A DNA stretch of 64,000 nucleotides from Bin5 sp965208965 (lineage in GTDB: Bacteria; Chloroflexota; Anaerolineae; Caldilineales; Caldilineaceae). How positions within the stretch are numbered: the stretch's first letter is position 1; each line of letters begins with the position of its first letter. Under the pieces are notes generated by a model. The model searched no databases, was not told the origin of the DNA, and saw only the letters and a list, made by a program, of their open reading frames with translations. The stretch covers positions 5,332,001-5,396,000 of the forward strand of contig OZ242384.1 of assembly GCA_965208965.1 (NCBI GenBank), written 5' to 3'. Made by a program: the position numbers and the translations under genes. This document shows positions 1-8,485 of this stretch, one piece after another.

Positions 1-192
1 GAGGTGCTGCACGTGCTGGGCGTCTTCCCATAGCAGGCGGCCCATCGCCAGCTTCCAGTCCATGTTGGCTGTGCCTGGCAACCAGGCGGCCAGAATGCGC
101 AGCGTCTCATACTCGATGAAACGGTAGCGGTTGAGCAGTTGCTTGTTGTGAGCGAAGTCGATCTGCTCCGGTGGGGAGAGTACCTGCATCAT
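1..192 (-). CDS. Hypothetical protein, 5' part only (3' end outside window)
   Basis: Only the first 64 codons are visible; the frame is open to the window edge. The protein begins MMQVLSPPEQIDF and continues with a helical stretch rich in Trp, Leu and charged residues ending in WEDAQHVQHL. The acidic-His arrangement near the end (E-D-A-Q-H..H) recalls helical ferritin-like proteins, but this is too short to assign. A strong GGAGAAGG ribosome site lies directly upstream. Either of two adjacent ATG codons (192 or 189) could start it, and the second has the better spacing. The gene begins 9 nt after the stop of the upstream amidohydrolase gene, so the two are almost certainly co-transcribed. Confidence 0.6.
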   Translation of the reverse strand, partial: MMQVLSPPEQIDFAHNKQLLNRYRFIEYETLRILAAWLPGTANMDWKLAMGRLLWEDAQHVQHL

Positions 193-200
193 CCTTCTCC

Positions 201-1259
201 TTACTGAATATCCAGAAGCGCGGCGGCATTTCCGTAGAAGATGTCCTCGACCTTGCGCTCGCTCAGCTTCAGGCGGTCGCAGGCGAGGCGGAGGCTGCGC
301 AGCGACTCGAGGCCGATGAGGACAGGCTGCAAGGAGATGTGCTTCTCGTCCAGGTCCATTTCATCGGCATAGAGCCAGTGGAAGGAGTCGCCGATGGCAA
401 CGCAGCGGCCGCGCGTGTGGCTGACATGGAAGTCGGTCCCGTACATGAGCTTCTCATGGCCCATCGTCTCGACAATGGCCTCGAATGCGCCGGCCTCGGT
501 CACGGCGGAAGTGTCAAACCAGACGTTTTCCAGGCCGCGCAGGCTCTCGATGCCCTCTATGGTGTGCCAGGGGTTGAAGCCGCGGGCGGCGTGGGCCAGA
601 ATCAGCCGTATGTTGGGATAGGACTCGCAGTAGCGACGGATGGTCGCCTGGTTGACCGGGTCTGCGAGGGCTCGATCGCGCACCATGTGCAGCGTGATTG
701 TAAGCCCGAGCGTGTTGGCGGCGACGATGTGCTCCTCGGGAAGGTAGGCCTCGATGGGCGCGGTCCAGGTCGGGTCTGCTGCAGTGTAGGAGCCGGCGCC
801 GGATTCGGGCGTACCGAGGCGCGGATTCAGCGGGGCCATGGTGTGGTAGCATTTCAGGCCAGTCATGCCCAGGCGGCGGACTTCATCGAGGATTGTCTCG
901 GCATCCATGTCGGGCGAGATGATCATCTGCCCGCGGGATTTGGCCGCCAGGGGTGAATCGCCGCTTATTTCTGCGCTGATGAACTCATTGTTGGCCTGGC
1001 GGTCGCCGAGAAAGACGAGGCCGAAGAAGAGACCGCCCACGACGCGTCCTCCAGGATGCAGCCACTCTGAGTACTTTTCAAACTCGGCCAGGCCCAGGCG
1101 GGGCGGCGTCGTATCCAAGCCAACGGGTGGAACACCGTCCGGATAGTGCTCGTGACAAAAGAGATGCGCGTGGGCATCGATAATGCGGTCAGGCAGGAAG
1201 GGGAGGATCTCCCTTTCGAGGAACTGCTGATCGGCTTCCTTAAAGTCGTGCGAGAACAT
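201..1259 (-). CDS. Amidohydrolase family protein (metal-dependent TIM barrel)
   Basis: A 352-residue protein of the amidohydrolase-2 type, the family that includes ACMSD and other decarboxylases and hydrolases. Visible metal-site residues follow the family order: HAH at residues 30-32 after beta strand 1, H191 in TITLHM, H223 in LILAHAARG, and D276 in MYGTDFH. K136 in GLKCYH sits on a strand where related enzymes often carry a conserved Lys. There is no signal peptide, so it is cytoplasmic. It lies in a minus-strand run with an aminotransferase, an MDR oxidoreductase and an aldolase, which suggests late-stage catabolism of a small organic acid or lactone. The family is clear; the substrate cannot be inferred. 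Confidence 0.88.
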   Translation of the reverse strand: MFSHDFKEADQQFLEREILPFLPDRIIDAHAHLFCHEHYPDGVPPVGLDTTPPRLGLAEFEKYSEWLHPGGRVVGGLFFGLVFLGDRQANNEFISAEISGDSPLAAKSRGQMIISPDMDAETILDEVRRLGMTGLKCYHTMAPLNPRLGTPESGAGSYTAADPTWTAPIEAYLPEEHIVAANTLGLTITLHMVRDRALADPVNQATIRRYCESYPNIRLILAHAARGFNPWHTIEGIESLRGLENVWFDTSAVTEAGAFEAIVETMGHEKLMYGTDFHVSHTRGRCVAIGDSFHWLYADEMDLDEKHISLQPVLIGLESLRSLRLACDRLKLSERKVEDIFYGNAAALLDIQ

Positions 1260-1314
1260 GGCAGGTATCCTGTGGCCTGATTCCTGTGCAGGTCATCTCT
1301 ATCGTCGCCTGGAC

Positions 1315-2667
1315 TTATCGGACCTGGCGGCGGAAGGGCTCCTTTTTGAGGTTGACAGTGAGCAGATCGTCGATACTGCCTTGCTCCAGCCCGGTACGAA
1401 CGACCTGGAGGGCCTCGGCCGCCGCTTCTGCGGTCAGGCGAATGTCATCATCGGTGTGAGAAAGCGTGGCCTTGAAGCTCATATAGGAATGCACACCTCT
1501 TTTGGCCATCTCCTGGATGAAGAGAGTAGAGACCTTGCGGGGATCGACGTCGTCAGGCGTATTGAGGGTTACGGTCGGGCCGGTATGCAGGCCGGTGCAG
1601 GCGCCGTCCAATCCTGAGTCATCTATTGCCTTGTTAAGTGCAGTACGCAGGCTCTCCCCTATTTCCTTAAAGCGACGGGGAGACTCACGTCGCTTCAGTT
1701 CGCGTATCGTTGCGAGCGAGGCTGCCAGCCCGATGTTGTCGCTCCAATACGAACTGGAGATGAACATGTGCTTAGCCGGTTCCATTACTTCGCGCGAACC
1801 GACTACGGCGCCCATGGGGTAGCCGTTGGACATCGACTTGGCCACTACTGTCATATCGGGCGTTACGCCTACGGCCTCCTGCACACCGCCGACGGCGATG
1901 CGCCAGCCACAGGAGACCTCGTCGAAGATGAGGACGACGCCGTGGTCGGCAGCCAGCTTCTTTACCGCTTCCAGGTAACCAGGGTCCGGCAGCTCTGAGC
2001 GGGCCGGCTCCATCATGATAGCGGCGACTTCGCCGGCATGTTCATCGAGCAGCCCAGCCAGCATCTCCAGGTCACCATAGACGAAGGGGACGACGGTGCC
2101 TTCGAGGACTTTGGGCACTCCAATTGGCTCGATGCCGGCGAAGGGAAATTCGCCGCTCTCGGGGTCGACACCGAAGTTGGCGGCCTGGTACCAGTCATGC
2201 CAGCCATGGTAGCCACAGAAAAGGATCTTGTCTCTGCCGGTGGATCCGCGGGCGATGCGGACGGCCATGGCGCAGGCATCGCCGCCTCCCTTGCAGTAGC
2301 GCACCATCTGGGAACTGGGTATGGTGTCGTTAAGCTCCTCGGCCAGTTCGATTTCGAGCGGACTGTTGGCGGAGAAGAGGCTGCTGCGGTCGATCTGCTC
2401 CTTGACGGCGGCGTCGACGACATCATCCGCGTGCCCCAGAATGATGGCTCCAACAGCGTTCATCCAGTCGATGTACTCGTTTTCGTCGACATCGATGAAG
2501 CGGGAGCCTTTGGCGCGCTGGGCGTAGATAGGGCTGGCGCCGTGCGCGAACTGGTCTGCGCGGCGGCTGATCAGTTGTGTCCAACCTGGGATTAGTTCGC
2601 CGGCCTGGTCGTAGAGGTCAAGCGAGCGGGAGACATCGTGTTGGGCCGCATTTGGGAAAGAGGTCAT
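1315..2667 (-). CDS. Class III PLP aminotransferase (glutamate-1-semialdehyde aminomutase-like)
   Basis: A 450-residue fold-type I PLP enzyme. From the chosen start the features are a substrate/cofactor loop KGGGDACAMAVRIAR, a CGYHGWHDW segment, the PLP-pyridine Asp in LIFDEVSCGWR (about residue 249) and the Schiff-base Lys in VVAKSMSNGYPMG (about residue 277). I chose the ATG at 2667 because a GGAGG motif lies 6 nt upstream; an upstream ATG at 2712 would add 15 residues without such a site. The family transaminates or isomerises amino-aldehydes and omega-amino acids. Since it sits between an amidohydrolase and an oxidoreductase, it is more likely catabolic than the haem-pathway HemL. A second, divergent member is at 61149-62477. 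Confidence 0.88.
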   Translation of the reverse strand: MTSFPNAAQHDVSRSLDLYDQAGELIPGWTQLISRRADQFAHGASPIYAQRAKGSRFIDVDENEYIDWMNAVGAIILGHADDVVDAAVKEQIDRSSLFSANSPLEIELAEELNDTIPSSQMVRYCKGGGDACAMAVRIARGSTGRDKILFCGYHGWHDWYQAANFGVDPESGEFPFAGIEPIGVPKVLEGTVVPFVYGDLEMLAGLLDEHAGEVAAIMMEPARSELPDPGYLEAVKKLAADHGVVLIFDEVSCGWRIAVGGVQEAVGVTPDMTVVAKSMSNGYPMGAVVGSREVMEPAKHMFISSSYWSDNIGLAASLATIRELKRRESPRRFKEIGESLRTALNKAIDDSGLDGACTGLHTGPTVTLNTPDDVDPRKVSTLFIQEMAKRGVHSYMSFKATLSHTDDDIRLTAEAAAEALQVVRTGLEQGSIDDLLTVNLKKEPFRRQVR

Positions 2668-2723
2668 GGTGGCCTCCGTGATGCGTATCGACGGGCACTC
2701 GGCCTGCGACACGAGCTAGGATT

Positions 2724-3755
2724 CTATTCTTGCCAGTTGAAGATCACGCCCAGCATATTCTTCTCGCGATGGTAGGCCATCTCGTAGGCTTCGACCATCT
2801 CCGTATAGTGGTAACGATGGGTGATGAGGCGGCTCGGTTCGAGGAGACCGTCGGCCATCAGGGAAACGACGTGGTCGCCGATATTGTCCCAAGCGTAACG
2901 GTCGGCGGTGTTGTAGGGATCGGATCCGCCGTCGGGATAGAGGTATCCGGCCCGCTGGGAGACGGCTATCAACGAAGTGCCCTTGTTGTAGAAAAGCTCC
3001 ATGGCGAGCGGGTTGAAGTCCAGCGGCGGTTCGCCGCGGCCGAGCAGGCTGACGACGGAGACGCGGCCGCCGGGGCGGACGATCTCCATGGAGGTGCGGA
3101 AGGCGGGCCAGGGATTGGCTGTGAGGATGACGAGGTCGATGCCCTGGCCGCGGGTGAATTCATCGAGTTTCTCGTCAAGCTGCGGATCGTTGTAGAGAAA
3201 GTTGGCGTGCGCGCCCATCCTTTCGGACATTTCGATGCGAACTGGGCTGTTGGCAATGCCGACGACGCGGCCGCCGAAGAGGGGGCCCAGAGCGATGGCG
3301 CCAAGGCCCAGGACGCCAACTCCAACTACGGCCACATTTTCACCGGGTCGAAATTGGGCCTTGTGGTAACAGTGCGCGCTGAGCGCATATAGATGGGCAT
3401 AGACGGCATCCTCGTCGGCGACCCCTTCGGGTATGGCGACGAGGCTCTCCGATTCAGACATTATGTATTCGGACTGGTGGGGGGCGCGGGTGACGACGCG
3501 ATCGCCGACTTTCACGCGGGTGACCTTGCTGCCGGCGTCCTGCACGATACCGAGGTTGCTGTCGCCGACCCAGCGCGGGTAGCCGGGCGCGCCGGGGACC
3601 TGGTCTGCACCTTCGTAGTTGCCGCGGTCGGTGCCGATTTTGAGGGCGGAGATACGGGTCTTCACCCAGATCTCGTCGTCGGCGAGCTGGCTGGCGTCCA
3701 GATCCTGCTCTTCGATACGCAGATCACGCGGGCCATGCAGGATAGCTATTTTCAT
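2724..3755 (-). CDS. MDR-family (alcohol dehydrogenase-like) oxidoreductase lacking zinc ligands
   Basis: A 343-residue medium-chain dehydrogenase/reductase. A GroES-like N-terminal half (GDRVVTRAPHQSEYI) is followed by a Rossmann domain with the dinucleotide motif VAVVGVGVLGLGAIALG. In zinc alcohol dehydrogenases the catalytic zinc is held by Cys in a CGTD motif and His in a GHE motif. Here the first reads IGTDRG, and no GHE-type His or four-Cys structural zinc lobe is present, so this is probably a zinc-independent member. It likely oxidises or reduces an alcohol/aldehyde intermediate in the same pathway as its neighbours. It lies 56 nt from the aminotransferase start and 48 nt from the aldolase stop, which is consistent with one operon. 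Confidence 0.85.
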   Translation of the reverse strand: MKIAILHGPRDLRIEEQDLDASQLADDEIWVKTRISALKIGTDRGNYEGADQVPGAPGYPRWVGDSNLGIVQDAGSKVTRVKVGDRVVTRAPHQSEYIMSESESLVAIPEGVADEDAVYAHLYALSAHCYHKAQFRPGENVAVVGVGVLGLGAIALGPLFGGRVVGIANSPVRIEMSERMGAHANFLYNDPQLDEKLDEFTRGQGIDLVILTANPWPAFRTSMEIVRPGGRVSVVSLLGRGEPPLDFNPLAMELFYNKGTSLIAVSQRAGYLYPDGGSDPYNTADRYAWDNIGDHVVSLMADGLLEPSRLITHRYHYTEMVEAYEMAYHREKNMLGVIFNWQE

Positions 3756-3803
3756 GCTCGGTTGCCTTTCACGAATGTCACCGGGAGCGCTTGCAGGGAA
3801 AGC

Positions 3804-4583
3804 TCACGCGCCGGGCACGCCGTCCAAGTCTTCACTACAATCTTTCAGCACGTTCATCAGGCTGAAGTCCCCGCCCCATGGGACCATCTGCGCTCCCTGA
3901 TCGCGGAAGCGCTTGATTTCGTCAACAGAGCCGGCGGTGATGCCCCAGATCTTGCCATGCTTCGCGGCCGCGGCGGCAACGGTATCTATCGCCTTCTCCA
4001 TCGTCATGTCGCCGTTACCCTGCGTAGCGATACGCAGTGAAAGATCGGCGGGCCCGATAAACAGGCCGTCGATGCCATCAATGGAGGCGATCTCTTCAGC
4101 GTTGGCCACTGCCTGGAGCGTTTCGACTTGTGTGATGAGGAAGGTCTCCCGGTTGGAGTCAGCGTTGTAGTTGCTCTCAGGGTCCCAGGCCCCGATACCG
4201 AAATCGGCGTCAAGGCCGGCTCCGTCCATACCGCGGTTGCCCAGCGGCGGAAACCTGACGGCCTGGACCACATCGGATGCTGTCTGAGGGTCGGAGATCA
4301 GGGGCATAAGGAAGCCGCTGGCGCCGTCTTCCAAGTAGCGGTACAGTTTGGTTCGCTCCAGGGTAGGGGGCCGGACCATGCAGTCGATGTCGTTATGATA
4401 GCACATCATGATGATGGCCTGTACCTCGCGTGCGTCCATGGCGCGGTGTTCGAGGTCAAACCAGATGCCGTCAAACTTGTAGCGGGCTGCGTAGCGGATG
4501 TAGAAGGGCAGATAGTGGCCGAGGCCGCAGACGCGGGCAAAGCCGTCATTGCGGAACTTCTGGAGCATCTTGCTCTTGCGCAT
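3804..4583 (-). CDS. HpcH/HpaI-type class II aldolase
   Basis: A 259-residue protein of the HpcH/HpaI aldolase/citrate lyase family, metal-dependent enzymes that cleave 2-keto-3-deoxy acids to pyruvate or another keto acid plus an aldehyde. The family's active-site positions can be picked out: FDLEH (acid/base region), the Arg in VRPP, the metal ligand Glu in TQVETL and the Asp in FIGPADLSLR. The ATG at 4583 follows an AAGGA site 6-7 nt upstream and is preferred over an ATG 24 nt further upstream. It sits between the sialidase-like gene and the MDR oxidoreductase. It belongs to the same family as the protein at 16782-17531 but is only distantly related to it. Confidence 0.88.
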   Translation of the reverse strand: MRKSKMLQKFRNDGFARVCGLGHYLPFYIRYAARYKFDGIWFDLEHRAMDAREVQAIIMMCYHNDIDCMVRPPTLERTKLYRYLEDGASGFLMPLISDPQTASDVVQAVRFPPLGNRGMDGAGLDADFGIGAWDPESNYNADSNRETFLITQVETLQAVANAEEIASIDGIDGLFIGPADLSLRIATQGNGDMTMEKAIDTVAAAAAKHGKIWGITAGSVDEIKRFRDQGAQMVPWGGDFSLMNVLKDCSEDLDGVPGA

Positions 4584-4651
4584 GTCAATTCCTTTGTGTG
4601 ACAGCATGTATCGCGCCGCCGGTTACGACGCTTGTTTGGTAGCCGGCTGGG

Positions 4652-5824
4652 TCAGGCTGGGCCGGGATCGATTCTGGCCCAGTGTATGTCCATCGTCTCG
4701 TCGGTTCCTGCGTAATAGACGACCAAGGCCGTACCATCCGGCAGGGTCTCGGCATAGGGCAGTCCGAATGTCCACAGGCTCATTTCAGAAAGCGTCTCGC
4801 TCGTGCTTTCGGTGGGGTCGCCGGGGGGTTGGCCCTGGCTGTAGATGACGACTTCGGTTGCCGGATCAAAGGGGGCGTCGATCGCGGGGGCAAGCCGGGC
4901 GCGGATCGAGCGGCTGCCAAACCTGTCCACGTAGGGCAGGAGGACGCGGCCGTCGGCCAGCATAGCGGGGCGGGCGGCCTGGTCGGCGAAACCGAGGTCT
5001 TCGGCAATCGTCCAGGTGCGGCCACTGTCGGCGCTGATGCGGCGGTGGATGTTCAGGTAGCGTGCAGTTTGCGTGTCGTAGGTCCAGGAGAAAGTAGCGA
5101 CACGTCCGTCGGGGGCGACGCCGCAGCGCAGATCCCAGTTGAAGATGCGGCCGCTGGGATCCTCGCCGGCTACGACCGGTTTTGCCCAGTTCGCGTCTAT
5201 GGCCAGATTTCCTACAGGGCCCAGGGACGTGGAGGTCGCCTGATAGTCATGGCGGTGCATGAAGACGACCTTTTGCATCCAGGGTGAGGCGTCTTCGTAG
5301 TGTTTGTTTGTCTCGATGCTCAACGCCAGGGAGCCGTTGGCAAGCTTGAGGACGGGCGCGGTCAGGCTGGGCGGGCCGATCTCTTCAGGCATGGGAACGA
5401 GCCGCCAGGGAGTCCAGGTTTTACCATCGTCATTCGAGTCGGAGAGGAGGACCTGCATGGGCAGGCAGCCTTCGGTTTCCTCATTGAAGAGGCCGCCGCC
5501 GGGCCAGGTTGTGCGGTCGATCCACATGGTCGCGCCCAGCAGCTGGCCGGGAGACAGTTCGGTCAGGTAGAAGACTCGCAGGGAGCCATAGAGGCCATAC
5601 AGAGTCGGGTTTTCAACCGGTCTCCAAGGCTCGCTCCAGGTGCGACCGCCGTCAGTCGAGCGGACGAATTCGACGGTTTCGTCGGCGGAATCCTTAGTCG
5701 TTCCGGTGCGGTAGGTCGCCAAAAGGGTACCATTGTCGAGGGAGACGGCGGTGGGAAAGGTGAGGATAGCGCGGGATGTTCCGGGCTGGCCGCGGCTGAG
5801 AGTGCCGCTGTCGGTGATGTGCAT
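4652..5824 (-). CDS. Sialidase-like six-bladed beta-propeller protein (BNR/Asp-box)
   Basis: A 390-residue protein with at least three Asp-box (S-x-D-x-G-x-T-W) repeats: RSTDGGRTWSEPW, SDSNDDGKTWTPW and SADSGRTWTIAE. These mark the turns of sialidase-type propeller blades. The start at 5824 (MHITDSG) begins at the first conserved strand; the upstream in-frame extension is low-complexity and probably not translated. No secretion signal is visible, so it would act in the cytoplasm on an imported compound, unlike classical exo-sialidases. The catalytic Arg triad and Tyr/Glu pair could not be assigned with confidence, so 'sialidase' describes the fold rather than the reaction. It is probably the promoter-proximal gene of the minus-strand cluster. 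Confidence 0.78.
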   Translation of the reverse strand: MHITDSGTLSRGQPGTSRAILTFPTAVSLDNGTLLATYRTGTTKDSADETVEFVRSTDGGRTWSEPWRPVENPTLYGLYGSLRVFYLTELSPGQLLGATMWIDRTTWPGGGLFNEETEGCLPMQVLLSDSNDDGKTWTPWRLVPMPEEIGPPSLTAPVLKLANGSLALSIETNKHYEDASPWMQKVVFMHRHDYQATSTSLGPVGNLAIDANWAKPVVAGEDPSGRIFNWDLRCGVAPDGRVATFSWTYDTQTARYLNIHRRISADSGRTWTIAEDLGFADQAARPAMLADGRVLLPYVDRFGSRSIRARLAPAIDAPFDPATEVVIYSQGQPPGDPTESTSETLSEMSLWTFGLPYAETLPDGTALVVYYAGTDETMDIHWARIDPGPA

Positions 5825-6180
5825 TGAATTGTTTTCTGTGCGTTCGGTTTTGGTAGGAACAGCGGCGTTTCCGCCCCCACGAGAATTGTAGTGGACCGGA
5901 TAGGGGTATCCTACACCAGTTTGGCGTGCAATGCACAACGCCCAAAGCACGTTATGAAGTGAAACGGGGCCAGCGTCCGATGTCCGTGCGGCATGCGGGA
6001 GAAGTGTCGAAAGACTGCTATTGCCGGAAAAGACATATCGGGATCCGGACTCTCTTCAGTTTCGCGTATTTGGGTCCATCCCAGGTTATTGTGAGGTCGT
6101 TGCCTAAATCAGGATTAAGGGCGAGGAGTGAGGAGTGTGTGGCGGGGGATGGCGGAAGGGCGAGGAGGGCTGAAGGATTT

Positions 6181-6213
6181 TGACAGGTTTTTGCGAGTCT
6201 TGTCAGGTTTTTT
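6181..6213. repeat. Tandem direct repeat TGACAGGTTTTT / TGTCAGGTTTTTT, 20-bp period
   Basis: Two near-identical 12-13-nt units start at 6181 and 6201, exactly two helical turns apart. They lie in the divergent promoter region between the minus-strand catabolic cluster and the first importer operon. Such phased repeats often bind a regulator dimer, but no regulator gene is nearby and this role is only inferred. Confidence 0.45.
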
Positions 6214-6415
6214 GGGGACTCCGCCGTTCCATTCAACGGCCAAATGGTTAATGCGCAGAAGGTTATAGTCACAATTTGTCATGTTCTTAAGGGGGTTAAA
6301 TTATATTTTATATCAAATTCAAAAAAGTAGGGCCGAACTGTTGCCCGGGCCGGAACCACCAATGTCTATGTGGTCACCGCAAAAAATTCGGGATGCACCC
6401 GTGAATTTCAATGTT

Positions 6416-6444
6416 TTGACATGTGACAATTGTAATGCTATAGT
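6416..6444 (+). promoter_or_regulatory. Near-consensus housekeeping promoter for the 6626 importer operon
   Basis: TTGACA at 6416-6421, a 17-nt spacer, then TATAGT at 6439-6444 preceded by TG-n (extended -10). The predicted transcript start is about 175 nt upstream of the binding-protein ATG. The match to the consensus -35, spacer length and -10 is direct; activity is inferred. Confidence 0.7.
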
Positions 6445-6625
6445 GCCGCCCAATCACATCGCAGAACGGTTCATCCCAGACTGATACGCCATTCCCAGAC
6501 AGAACTCTTTGCCCCAATTGTGCGCCGGGTTCCTTTTTGCCTGAACGCCACTCGTACAGGTTGTTCGAGTCAGATTTCAATCCTGCCTTTTTTCATAAAC
6601 CAGTACTTTCAAGGAGGAGACGTTG

Positions 6626-8308
6626 ATGTTGTCGACACGCAAGATTCCAAAACTCTGGATCGTCGTGATGGCGCTGATGGCGATGGTCCTTGCCGTCTCG
6701 GCCTGCGCAGCGCCGGCAGCGGCGCCGGCCGCCGATTCAGGAGAGATGGCCGCTGACAGCGATGACGAGATGATGGAGGAGATGCACTTCCGCGCGACGA
6801 TACCGTTCTTCGCGCAGGACTGGTCGCCGTTGCGAGGCGGCGGCTGGAACATGCACTACCTGGCATTCTGGAACGCCGGGCCGATGTACATTGACGAGCA
6901 TGGCGAACTGCATGCGTATGTCTTCAACGAATGGACCCCGAACGAGGACATGTCGCAGTGGACCTTCAAGATCGACCCGGACGCGGTCTATTCGGATGGC
7001 AGCTCGATAACTGCTCAGGACGTGGTGGCGACCTGGAATCTAATTGCGCATCCCGCTACCACGCACCAGCGCGTAACGTTGTTCATGACCGGTGTGGTTG
7101 GCTTTGAGGACGTGTTCAACGGCGAGGCGATGACGATGCCCGGTGTGGTCGCCCTGGACGACAGCACGGTGCAGGTGACGCTGGAAGGTCCGGACCCGCT
7201 GTTCCATAAGAAGCTGGCCACGAACCTGATTGGCCCGGTCAAGGCTTCTGTTGCAATCGGCGAGGACGGCTTCGAGATCGCCGAGTGGTGGCACCCGAAG
7301 AACAATCCCGTGACCAGCGGACCCTTCATGCCCGATGAGATGGACTTGAACAAGGGCGTGGTCACCTTCGTGAAGAATCCGAACTTCTGGGTGGCAGAAC
7401 CGATGCTGGACAGATTTACGGTTACGTCGATTGAAGATAGGACGATCGTGACGACAATGCTGGCAAATGGAGAACTGGACCAGGGTTGGCCGCCCAACGA
7501 CGCCGCATCACAGGCGCTGCTGGGAGCGGACTACTTTGAGTGCGGCCAGGCGCCCGGCATCGGTGGATTCTTCTTGAATCCGACGATAGAACCGACCAGC
7601 GACCTCAACTTCCGCAAGGCGTTGGTCCTGGCGGTAGACAGGGAGCAGATCTTCAATCTATCCAGCCCTGACGGCAGCGGCTGGGTACCGACGGGTGAGC
7701 CGCTGCGAGCATTGCCCGGCGCGGACCCCAACTTTGTACCGCATCCTTTCGATCCTGAGGCCGCCAAGGAAGCCATGGCCGCGTCCGCATATGCAGACGT
7801 TGCCGACGTACCCAAGATGATCCTGGCCGGCGTGAGCAGCCCCGGGACCGAGGTACTGGCGCAGTACATGGCGGAGCAGTGGCGCCAGTTGTTCGGCATC
7901 ACGGCGATTGAGATGAGCCCGCAGTTCGACAGCTGGGAAGGCCCCGGCGCGCCGGCGCTGTTCCGCGACGGCGCAGGTGTGCGCGTTCCCGATGCGGCAC
8001 TGATGCTGCTCGGTTCGCTGCACTCCTCTTCCAACCTGGCGCGCAACATCATGGGCGGCTACGCTGATCCTGAGGTGGACGCGCTGATCGAAGAGGCTGT
8101 CACACTGGGAGCCGACGATCCGAACCGAATTGCGCTGTCACAACAGGCGCAGCAGGTATTCCACGACCAGTATATGGTCATTCCGATCGGCACTGGCTGC
8201 GGCGGCTCGGTCAAGGGCGGCGCAATGCCTTGGGTACATGGCACGCGGCGCAACGCCGATGCCCAGTTCGTCGAGCCTTGGAAGATCTACATCGAGCATA
8301 TGGAGTAA
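6626..8308 (+). CDS. ABC importer substrate-binding lipoprotein, family 5 (DppA/OppA type)
   Basis: A 560-residue extracytoplasmic solute-binding protein. A hydrophobic signal segment (LWIVVMALMAMVLAV) ends in the lipobox VSAC, so the mature protein is lipid-anchored through that Cys. A linker rich in Ala, Pro, Asp, Glu and Met follows before the binding domain starts (MHFRATIPFF). Family-5 landmarks include WTFKIDPDAVYSDGSSITAQDV and ALVLAVDREQI. The start at 6626 follows AAGGAGG at 8-nt spacing; a TTG one codon upstream is also in frame. It is the first gene of a complete importer. Members of this family bind peptides, but in many thermophile and Chloroflexota genomes also oligosaccharides or other polar compounds, so the ligand is open. 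Confidence 0.92.
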   Translation: MLSTRKIPKLWIVVMALMAMVLAVSACAAPAAAPAADSGEMAADSDDEMMEEMHFRATIPFFAQDWSPLRGGGWNMHYLAFWNAGPMYIDEHGELHAYVFNEWTPNEDMSQWTFKIDPDAVYSDGSSITAQDVVATWNLIAHPATTHQRVTLFMTGVVGFEDVFNGEAMTMPGVVALDDSTVQVTLEGPDPLFHKKLATNLIGPVKASVAIGEDGFEIAEWWHPKNNPVTSGPFMPDEMDLNKGVVTFVKNPNFWVAEPMLDRFTVTSIEDRTIVTTMLANGELDQGWPPNDAASQALLGADYFECGQAPGIGGFFLNPTIEPTSDLNFRKALVLAVDREQIFNLSSPDGSGWVPTGEPLRALPGADPNFVPHPFDPEAAKEAMAASAYADVADVPKMILAGVSSPGTEVLAQYMAEQWRQLFGITAIEMSPQFDSWEGPGAPALFRDGAGVRVPDAALMLLGSLHSSSNLARNIMGGYADPEVDALIEEAVTLGADDPNRIALSQQAQQVFHDQYMVIPIGTGCGGSVKGGAMPWVHGTRRNADAQFVEPWKIYIEHME

Positions 8309-8341
8309 CTTTCAGCGAAGGCTGAAATCGTAGTATTGCAA

Positions 8342-8378
8342 GGGCAAGGGCGTCAAGAAGCCTATGGCGCCTTTGCCC
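8342..8378 (+). promoter_or_regulatory. Stem-loop between binding-protein and permease genes
   Basis: GGGCAAGGGCG (8342-8352) pairs with CGCCTTTGCCC (8368-8378) as an 11-bp stem with one G-U pair and a 15-nt loop. A smaller hairpin, TTCAGC-gaag-GCTGAA, sits at 8311-8326 just after the stop codon. No U-run follows, so it is more likely a 3'-end stabiliser or partial attenuator than a full terminator. Confidence 0.6.
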
Positions 8379-8485
8379 GCGTATACCGGCTAAGCCCGCA
8401 CCATTACTCATGAGCGTGTTTTCGCCTCACACCGGCGCCAGGAATCCCGTTAAAGTATCCCAGTTCCGGTATTGAAGGAATAGCA

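Larger units (their letters stand above)
5825..6625. other. Divergent intergenic region (about 800 nt) between clusters A and B
   Basis: No convincing gene. It holds a consensus promoter reading into the binding-protein gene at 6626, a 20-bp-period direct repeat (6181-6213), purine-rich GCGAGGAG repeats (6121-6135 and again near 6160) and a strongly AT-rich stretch around 6290-6325. No confident promoter for the minus-strand cluster was found, although it must start transcription in or near this region. A short inverted repeat GGATA-gggg-TATCC lies about 75 nt upstream of the sialidase-like start. Confidence 0.6.

Noticed and set aside
6281..6484. Short open frame upstream of the first importer.
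   Set aside because: It overlaps the AT-rich region and the consensus promoter, with no ribosome site.
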